A DNA stretch of 7,665 nt. It comes from Mycoplasmataceae bacterium. Lineage in GTDB: Bacteria > Bacillota_I > Bacilli_A > Mycoplasmatales > Mycoplasmoidaceae. Positions within the stretch are counted from its first letter, which is position 1; every line of letters begins with the position of its first letter. Both the position numbers and the translations under genes were made by a program. This document shows positions 1 through 7,665 of the stretch, one piece after another. The DNA lies in assembly GCA_031278855.1 (NCBI GenBank), contig JAITJR010000065.1, positions 1 through 7,665 of the forward strand, given 5' to 3'. Below the pieces are notes generated by a model that was given only the letters and a program-made list of their open reading frames with translations, was not told the origin of the DNA and did no database searches.

Positions 1-464
1 CTGAGCCAGATTGCATTATGAGAAAGTGATTCACCATCGCCTAATGAAATTTGTTCTCCTTTCCCTATTAAAACTACGACACCCTCTAATAACATTAATA
101 AATTAGCATTCAAATCATGTATTAATTCGTATATAGTTTTTGGATTGGCAGTACCATCGTGTAAGGCATAATATAAAATTCCTTCAATAATAAAGTGTTC
201 GAAATCAACATGAGGATTAGTCTTCTGATTCATATCAAATTGAAGATAACATGATTTTTCACTATCTCCATTGATAAGTGTGTTGTGTTTAGAACTTCAA
301 TATACAGCTTCCGACGATTGGTAGTTTCCGTTTAAAGCTTTAATACTCGTCATATCAATTGAATAGGTTTGACTACAACTAGCTAATGTTGTTGATATTG
401 CTAATCCACTAAGCCCGAGAGCACTTATGGTACTAAACACACTAATTAATTTTAATTTTTTCAT
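1..464 (-). CDS. Surface lipoprotein precursor, 5' part (C-terminus beyond window edge)
   Basis: A predicted membrane-anchored lipoprotein of unknown function. The frame is open from the ATG at 464-462 to the left edge: 154 codons, with no stop apart from one TGA read as Trp (297-299, residue 56); a TGG Trp is also present at 6-8. Residues 2-5 are lysine-rich (MKKLKL), residues 6-26 are a hydrophobic segment, and LASC at 27-30 is a typical lipobox, so signal peptidase II would cleave before Cys30, which would carry the lipid. The mature part (SQTYSIDMTS onward) is hydrophilic with short hydrophobic stretches. I recognise no catalytic motif or named family. AAGGA at 476-480 lies 11 bases upstream of the ATG. 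The gene diverges from rpoB, and its leader holds a G10 tract and a strong hairpin. Lipoprotein status is well supported; the role is unknown. Confidence 0.87.
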
Positions 465-475
465 TATTTTTTATT

Positions 476-480
476 TCCTT
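476..480 (-). promoter_or_regulatory. Ribosome-binding site of the lipoprotein gene
   Basis: AAGGA on the minus strand, 11 bases before the ATG at 464. It supports that ATG as the start, in agreement with the signal peptide beginning exactly there. Confidence 0.7.
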
Positions 481-488
481 ATTAAAAA

Positions 489-596
489 TTAATAGCTAAA
501 AACAAGAGCTCAAAAATGAACTCTTGTTTTTAGGAAAGAAGACAAAACAGTGCTTAGTGCACTAGTGAATCAACCCCCCCCCCTATGAAACTGCAT
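489..596 (-). CDS. Possible leader reading frame (35 codons) through the G10 tract and hairpin
   Basis: An ATG at 596-594 opens a 35-codon frame ending at TAA 491-489, 24 bases before the lipoprotein ATG. It reads MQFHRGGGW..., with the ten-G run forming codons 5-8, two TGA codons read as Trp, and the 3' half running through the 496-533 hairpin. There is no ribosome-binding site. However, the A of this ATG lies 7 bases after a TATAAT box (604-609), so the transcript could begin with the AUG and be translated as a leaderless message, a mode reported in mollicutes. No homology is recognised. The frame may be chance; it is listed because of its arrangement with the tract and hairpin. Confidence 0.22.
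496..533 (-). terminator. Strong terminator-like hairpin in the lipoprotein leader (possible attenuator)
   Basis: The arms 496-512 and 517-533 pair over 17 positions around a 4-base loop (UUUU on the minus transcript). Sixteen pairs are Watson-Crick. The remaining one (509/520) is a G-U wobble in the minus transcript but a C-A mismatch in the plus transcript, so the minus orientation folds better. A CAAGAG/CTCTTG core is flanked by A5 on one side and T5 on the other, the usual form of a bidirectional intrinsic terminator. It ends 31 bases before the lipoprotein ATG and no plus-strand gene lies upstream to terminate. It is therefore either an attenuator of the lipoprotein gene or a barrier against transcription from the rpoB side. 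The hairpin is certain as sequence; its function is inferred. Confidence 0.75.
574..583. repeat. Homopolymer tract of ten C (G10 on the minus strand)
   Basis: An uninterrupted run of ten C in an AT-rich intergenic region, 110 bases upstream of the lipoprotein ATG. Such tracts change length by slipped-strand mispairing, and mollicutes are known to use simple repeats to switch surface lipoprotein genes on and off. Here the run would lie in the transcribed leader if the TATAAT at 604-609 is the promoter. It could also be subject to sequencing length error. Confidence 0.85.
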
Positions 597-603
597 GGGA
601 AAG

Positions 604-609
604 ATTATA
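604..609 (-). promoter_or_regulatory. Candidate -10 box for the lipoprotein gene
   Basis: A perfect TATAAT on the minus strand. At the expected distance upstream (627-632) the sequence reads AATAAC, which does not resemble a -35 box; weak -35 boxes are common in mollicutes. The first purine downstream, at a spacing of 7 bases, is the A of the ATG at 596. The leader to the lipoprotein start would be about 132 bases. A short AT-rich hexamer can occur by chance. Confidence 0.45.
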
Positions 610-640
610 AACTATCTTATTGAAAAGTTATTTGGAGAGG

Positions 641-682
641 TAACTATTCACGATGATTTCTCGGTGACTCGGTGAATAGTTA
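641..682. promoter_or_regulatory. Perfect 11-bp inverted repeat midway between divergent -10 boxes
   Basis: TAACTATTCAC (641-651) and GTGAATAGTTA (672-682) are perfect inverse complements separated by 20 bases. The spacer end and right arm also carry a 7-base direct repeat, TCGGTGA, at 661-667 and 669-675. No T-run follows on either strand, so it is not an intrinsic terminator. Its centre lies about 55 bases from the minus-strand TATAAT (604-609) and about 53 from the plus-strand TATAAT (712-717), a position suited to a shared operator. It could alternatively form an RNA hairpin. No known operator is recognised. Confidence 0.6.
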
Positions 683-688
683 AAAACA

Positions 689-717
689 TCAACTGTTTTA
701 GTTCTTGAAATTATAAT
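689..717 (+). promoter_or_regulatory. Candidate upstream promoter toward rpoB (weak -35)
   Basis: TATAAT at 712-717 is a perfect -10 box. The hexamer 17 bases before it, TCAACT at 689-694, matches the -35 consensus at only three of six positions. If active, it would add about 100 bases to the rpoBC leader, including the sequence 723-734 that is complementary to the rpoB start region. Confidence 0.35.
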
Positions 718-794
718 AGTGGATGTTGGAGGCCATCACCAACCTTCAAGTGTGATTTTTGGTTCCAGAAAACTTTACCTATCTTTCCAATTTG

Positions 795-823
795 TTGACT
801 TTTTTGTAGTTGTTGGATATAAT
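795..823 (+). promoter_or_regulatory. Main sigma-A promoter of the rpoBC operon
   Basis: TTGACT (795-800) and TATAAT (818-823) are separated by exactly 17 bases. This is one base from the full sigma-A consensus and by far the best promoter in the window. Transcription would start near 830, giving a leader of roughly 86 bases before the rpoB ATG at 916. Confidence 0.85.
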
Positions 824-837
824 CCTACGACTTATTA

Positions 838-876
838 TCTTACTTATATATATTAACATATATTATTAAAGTAAGA
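838..876 (+). promoter_or_regulatory. AT-rich hairpin in the rpoBC 5' leader
   Basis: TCTTACTT (838-845) pairs with AAGTAAGA (869-876). An inner ATATAT (846-851)/ATATAT (858-863) stem closes a 6-base loop, with a 5-base bulge on the 3' side. It lies between the predicted start of transcription and the ribosome-binding site. No T-run follows, so it is not a terminator. It may affect mRNA stability or be incidental to the AT-rich sequence. Confidence 0.45.
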
Positions 877-898
877 GTTAATACGTAAACACCATTGC

Positions 899-904
899 AA
901 GAGG
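899..904 (+). promoter_or_regulatory. Ribosome-binding site of rpoB
   Basis: AAGAGG, 11 bases before the ATG at 916. It favours that ATG over the in-frame TTG at 895, which has no such site upstream and would add seven residues not expected in the family. The site is part of the palindrome GAGGCCTC (901-908). Confidence 0.6.
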
Positions 905-915
905 CCTCCACCAAC

Positions 916-3900
916 ATGTCACATATTAAACAAAGTTTTCGCGAAACTAAGTATTCTAATCTCGCTATGCGACGAGATTATTCAAAAATTGAAACAAATT
1001 TTGATGAACCTGATTTGCTTGAAGTTCAAAAAAATAGTTACAATCAATTCTTAGAAAGCGAAATTCGTTCACTTGTCGAAATGTATTTTCCTGTTCGTCA
1101 TGTGAAAAGTAAATATGAAGTAAAATACAACTCGATCAAATTTTTAGAGGCTAATGACGAGGAAAAAGCTCGCCGTGAAGGCAAGACTTATGAACGAGCA
1201 CTTTATGTAGATTTGTCGTTGATTAATAACGAAACTGGTGAAGTTCGACGCGCACGTAAGAGCAAAGGCGGTGTGGCAGATGGGATATTCTTTGCCAACA
1301 TCCCTGTAATGACTAAAAAAGGGACTTTTATCGTTAACGGGATTGAAAAGTTTGTTATCAGCCAAATTGTACGTTCACCTGGTGTTTATGCTTTAACTAA
1401 AAGCCAGATCAAATTAAATTCCAAAAAGAAAATCAATTATGGCTATATTTGTGAAGTGTTACCTTCGCGTGGAACACAAATGCATTTCATTATTGATGAA
1501 AAAAATGACACTATCAAAGTGATGATGCGTAATGCGTTAGGGGATGCAGCTCCTAGTTTTCCAGCTACCCAAATTTTAAAAGCTTTTGGGATGACCCAAG
1601 ATGAAATCTTGGATGTTTTCAGTCATGACGATTACATTGTAAATACTCTTTTTTCAGAGCGAACTTATAATCACCAAAATATTTTAGAAGACGAATATAT
1701 TCTTTCCATTCGTAAAACCGCCGACGATGTTGCAAAAGGTAAAGCAGCAGATCGTGGTTCACCAATTGATACAAAACTTAAAAAGATTGTTTTTGAATAT
1801 GTTGATGAAAAGAAAAAAGCTGAAGTTCTACGTGCCGAATATGATGTTTTATTTACGAAAATCGCAGCGGAGCACGAACAATTAATTGAAGCCGCAAGTA
1901 AAGCTAGTGGTGTCGAAAAAGAGGCCATGGATGCTAAAATTAAACGTTTAGCGACTCCCGTTGAAAGAATCTTGGATAAACTAACTAAACAAGAACAAAA
2001 GATTCGTTTGTTAATTGATGCTATCATTACTGAAAAAGCTGCTAAAGATTTAATTTCAGATTTAAATATCTCTACTAAAGGAGCAGAAGCTAGTAGTTCA
2101 AGTCGCAATCAAATTTGTTATCAAGATGTTTTAGTAAGACATTTTATGGATAACCGTCAATATGATTTGACTGCAGCGGGTCGTTACAAAATTCAACGTA
2201 AATTACATATTCTAGAGCGTTTATACCAGCGTGTATTTGCCGAAGACATTTTAACTATTGATGGTAAAGTGTTATTTAAAAAGGGTACGCTTATTATGAA
2301 GGAAGAACTTGATTTGATGAAACAAGCTCTTGCTCATAATGAAGTTAAGTTGCACGACATGAAATTAAAAAATGTTGGTGAAACTCAAAAACGTCAAACT
2401 AATAAATTAGAATCGGTTTTAGTTTACACTGATAACGAAACATTACAATTCCCTACTCCTATTGTTGGGGTACACGGCGATGTGAATACCAATGCTTTAA
2501 CGATTGCTGATTTTATTTCGGTAATTTCTTACACAATTGGGTTAGTACACGGTATTGGTCAATATGACGACATTGATCATTTAGGTAACAAACGTCTTCG
2601 ACTTATTCATGAACAATTAAAAACAAAATTGCAAGCGGGAATGGCACGGGTTGAAAAACACATTAAAGAAAAATTAGCTTCGATTTCTATTCCGACCGCC
2701 AACGAAGAACAACAAGCTAAAATTGCTTTAAAAACTACAATTAAATCAGTGGTTAATACCAAAGCGTTTCAGTTAGTGGTAAAGAATTTCTTTAACTCCT
2801 ACCAATTAACCCAATTTATTGACCAACAAAATCCACTTAGTGAATTGACTAACAAGCGTCGTATTTCAGCGATGGGCGATGGCGGTATTTCACGGGAAGA
2901 TCCTAATTTGGATATTCGTGACGTTCACTATTCGCATTATGGTCGTATTTGTCCGATTGAAACACCTGAAGGAATGAACATCGGCTTGATTATGTCATTG
3001 GCTACTTTTACAAGAGTTGATTTAAAAACTGGGTTTCTATTATCGCCATATAAACGTGTGGAAAACGGTATTATTCAAAATGAAGTAGAATGACTGACTT
3101 CTTTACAAGAAGATGAATACATTATTTGTGAATCTACTTCAAAACGTGACGAAAAAAATCCTAACAAAGTTGTGGGTATTGATGGTAGAGTTGTCGGCCG
3201 TTATCGCTCTTCACAAGAAATGTTTCCAGTTGATAAAGTGGACTACATTGAAATTTCACCACGTCAAGTTGTTTCGGTGGCTGCTAGTGCCATCCCTTTT
3301 CTTGAAAATGATGACACGACAAGAGCATTAATGGGAGCAAACATGCAACGTCAAGCGGTGCCTTTATTAGCCCCTTATGCACCGATTGTGGGCACAGGTA
3401 ATGAATATAAGATTTCCCATGACTCTGGTATGACAATAGTGAGTAATGTAACTGGTGAAGTCGATTATATTGATGGCACTAAAATTGTTGTGAAAGACAC
3501 TGATAGCAAAAAACATACATTACGTTTAATTAAATTCCGTAAATCTAATCAAAGTACTTGTATGAATCAAACTCCCATTGTGGAAATTGGTCAGCATGTA
3601 AAAGTGGGCGAAACACTAACAGATGGTCCCGCGATGCAAAACGGTGAATTAGCTTTAGGACGTAACCCATTAGTGGCTTTTACCACTTGAAATGGTTACA
3701 ATTTTGAAGATGCTATTGTCGTGTCCGAACGATTAGTGCATGATGATGTATATACCTCCATTAGCATTGAAGAACATACGCTCGAATGTTTGCGAATTGA
3801 TAAAGTTGGTGACGAGGAAATTACCCGAGATTTACCAAATGTGTCCGAAGAATCAAAACGTTTTTTAGATGAAGATGGTGTAATCATGACTGGAGCCGAA

Positions 3901-5208
3901 GTTCATGAAGGCGATATTCTTGTAGGTAAAGTAACGCCTAAAGGACAAAATGATGCGACGAGTGTTGAAAAATTATTGCAGGCTATGAGTGGCGGCAAAA
4001 TTAAAAATATTCGTGATGCTTCAATGAAAGTACCGCATGGTGGTGAAGGGATCGTTGCTAAAGTAGAACGTTTCCATTCTCGTGATGGTTTTGAATTAGA
4101 AGACGATGTAATTGAGTTAATCAAAGTATATATTGTTCAAAAACGTAAAGTTCAAATTGGTGATAAAATGGCAGGACGTCATGGTAACAAAGGGATTGTT
4201 TCCATCATTGTACCCGAAGCAGACATGCCACATTTAGAAGACGGTACTCCCATTGATATTTGTTTAAATCCATTGGGTGTGCCAAGTCGTATGAACTTAG
4301 GTCAAATTATGGAAATTCACCTAGGGTTAGCATTACGAGAAATTGCCAAGAAAAAATTGGTGGAATTTGTTTTAGAAAAAACCCCGATTGATGAAGTGGT
4401 AACCCAATTTGGGTTAGTTAAACCTAAAGCCCAAGTATTAATAAAAGTGGCATGTAAGTATTTTAAAGATGCTGGTATTGAAACTGCTGCTGTCGCTGCG
4501 AAAAAAATTAAAGATGTGGATTTACAAATTATATTAACTAACGCTGGCCTCAATATTGAAGATTTAGCAATTAAAGCTGCTACCCCTGTATTTATGGGAG
4601 CTAATTTAGATGATATTACTGAAGCTTTAAAAGCAGGTGGTATTGATCCCATTAAAACTCATGGTAAATTTCGATTAATTGATGGTCGTAGCGGTGATTA
4701 TTTTGATGGCGAAATTACTGTTGGGGTAATGTACATGATGAAACTTGATCACATGGTGGATGATAAAATTCATGCTCGTAGCGTGGGTCCTTATTCTAAG
4801 ATTACCCAACAACCTTTAGGTGGCAAGAGTCAAAATGGTGGCCAACGTTTTGGTGAAATGGAAGTATGAGCTTTAGAAGCTTATGGAGCGGCTTACAATT
4901 TACGTGAATTGTTAACCATTAAGTCTGATGATGTTAAAGGTCGTAATTTAACTTATTCTGCCATCGTTAAAGGTAAGCCATTCCCAGCTCCTTCAATTCC
5001 TGAATCTTTTAAATTGTTAACTAAACAGTTGCAAGGTCTATGTCTAGGTGTTAATGTGGAAAAAGAAGATGGTTCCAAAGAAGATATGAATAACTACACT
5101 TCGGTTATTGGTGATGATGAAATGAAAGACAACAATGTTGATGTCGGTGAAAGCGTCACCATCGTTTCTGAAGACAGCCCATCTTACGATGAAGAAGAAC
5201 AATTCTAA
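916..5208 (+). CDS. rpoB: DNA-directed RNA polymerase subunit beta
   Basis: The beta subunit forms one pincer of RNA polymerase and, with beta', the active centre. The 1430-residue frame runs to TAA with three TGA codons at 3091, 3688 and 4867. The last two lie in TTWNGYNFED and MEVWALEAYG, where the family has Trp. The N-terminal domain begins [10 protein letters not shown]. The rifampicin region starts at residue 630 ([15 protein letters not shown]), with Asn646 where E. coli has His526. [18 protein letters not shown] (1076-1093) carries the active-site lysines Lys1084 and Lys1092. LGVPSRMN and [20 protein letters not shown] follow, then an acidic tail. The protein is much longer than the Bacillus form (about 1190 residues), mainly from insertions at about 269-397 and 1140-1222. 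It lies 14 bases before rpoC in an operon read from 795-823. Identity is certain. Confidence 0.99.
1720..2106 (+). other. Large charged insertion in beta (about residues 269-397)
   Basis: Bacillus beta has about 50 residues between the conserved RNTL-like and RYDL-like motifs; here there are about 177. The extra part is rich in Lys, Glu and Ala with regularly spaced Leu/Ile (for example [14 protein letters not shown] and [20 protein letters not shown]), suggesting long helices or a coiled coil, and ends in a Ser-rich linker. No recognisable RPGxPxT motif, normal just before this point, remains. Base and codon use match the rest of rpoB, so it looks like an old lineage-specific insertion, not a recent acquisition. 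The boundaries are estimates from remembered family sequences. Confidence 0.75.
2803..2898 (+). other. Rifampicin-binding cluster I with Asn at the His526 position
   Basis: Residues 630-661 align without gaps to E. coli positions 510-541. Differences at contact or nearby positions include Thr for Ser512, Ile for Met515, Asn (codon 2851-2853) for His526, Met for Leu533 and Asp for Pro535. Asp516, Arg529 and Ser531 equivalents are kept. Asn at 526 has been linked to natural rifampicin insensitivity of mollicutes from work on the Spiroplasma citri enzyme. Confidence 0.9.
4333..4581 (+). other. Second beta insertion (about residues 1140-1222)
   Basis: Between MEIHLGLA and ATPVFMGA there are about 82 residues, where Bacillus has about 8. 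E. coli also has an extra segment at this site, but I see no convincing sequence match to it. The segment is helical-looking and rich in Lys, Ala, Ile and Val. It is listed as a domain insertion within rpoB, not as a separate gene. Confidence 0.7.
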
Positions 5209-5213
5209 GAAAG
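5208..5213 (+). promoter_or_regulatory. Ribosome-binding site of rpoC
   Basis: AGAAAG overlaps the last base of the rpoB stop codon and lies 9 bases before the ATG at 5223. From the alternative in-frame ATG at 5217 it is only 3 bases away, which is why 5223 is preferred. Confidence 0.55.
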
Positions 5214-5222
5214 AGTATGATA

Positions 5223-7665
<2,443 letters not shown>

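Noticed and set aside
549..563. AGTGC-N5-GCACT as a CIRCE heat-shock operator
   Set aside because: CIRCE has longer TTAGCACTC/GAGTGCTAA arms separated by 9 bases; this short repeat does not match.
653..679. 8-codon frame preceded by GGAGAGG (634-640)
   Set aside because: Too short to support, and the site is 12 bases away; the sequence is better described by the inverted repeat it lies in.
540..830. Possible structured RNA (T-box, L10 leader, SRP RNA, RNase P RNA) in the intergenic region
   Set aside because: None of the conserved core motifs of these RNAs could be found on either strand.
895..897. In-frame TTG as the rpoB start
   Set aside because: It has no ribosome-binding site and adds seven residues; the ATG at 916 follows AAGAGG at a workable distance.
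901..914. CCTCCACCA resembling the 3' end of a tRNA or tmRNA
   Set aside because: No T-arm (GGTTCGA-type) or matching 5' acceptor strand precedes it, and it overlaps the rpoB ribosome-binding site.
1671..2108. 145-codon open frame on the minus strand inside rpoB
   Set aside because: It is antisense to the charged insertion of rpoB, is Ser/Leu-rich as expected of a complementary reading, and has no ribosome-binding site or recognisable domain.
3091..3093. Apparent stop codons splitting rpoB and rpoC into fragments, as in a pseudogene
   Set aside because: All interruptions are TGA, the frame never changes, and they fall at or near expected Trp positions; this is UGA-Trp decoding.
3113..3331. 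72-codon plus-strand frame overlapping rpoB
   Set aside because: An out-of-frame reading of conserved rpoB sequence; the rpoB frame here encodes family motifs such as the IPFLENDD region.
5217..5219. ATG at 5217 as the rpoC start
   Set aside because: Only 3 bases from the AGAAAG site; the in-frame ATG two codons later is spaced normally. The difference is only two residues and remains slightly open.

Overview
The window comes from a mollicute (Mycoplasma/Spiroplasma-type bacterium) that reads UGA as tryptophan. Eleven in-frame TGA codons interrupt three otherwise intact genes: three in rpoB, seven in the visible part of rpoC and one in a lipoprotein gene. Most fall at positions where the protein family has a conserved Trp. 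Base composition is AT-rich but not extreme, and all arginine CGN codons occur. rpoB-rpoC is not preceded by rplJ-rplL, and the beta subunit is long (1430 residues) with two extra segments. This fits the Mycoplasma side of the class, possibly the pneumoniae-related branch, but the species cannot be named from this sequence.

Layout. Positions 1-464 (minus strand) hold the 5' two-thirds or so of a surface lipoprotein gene, cut by the left edge. Positions 465-915 are a 451-base divergent intergenic region. It holds, in order: a terminator-like hairpin inside the lipoprotein leader, a run of ten C, a minus-strand TATAAT, a perfect 11-bp inverted repeat, a plus-strand TATAAT, a near-consensus sigma-A promoter (TTGACT-17-TATAAT), an AT-rich leader hairpin, and the rpoB ribosome-binding site. 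Positions 916-5208 are rpoB, complete. Positions 5223-7665 are rpoC, cut by the right edge just after the F-loop motif (trigger loop and C-terminus lie outside).

How it works together. rpoB and rpoC are 14 bases apart and almost certainly co-transcribed from the promoter at 795-823. They supply the two large subunits of RNA polymerase. The oppositely oriented lipoprotein gene shares the upstream control region but has no evident functional link.

The window is mostly core housekeeping DNA, and I see no undescribed multi-gene system. The most interesting points are: (i) the lipoprotein leader, where a G10 tract, a possible leaderless 35-codon reading frame and a terminator-like hairpin are arranged so that tract-length changes would stop translation before the hairpin; (ii) Asn at the rifampicin-contact His position in beta; (iii) a charged helical insertion of roughly 125 residues in beta; and (iv) an inverted repeat midway between two divergent -10 boxes.
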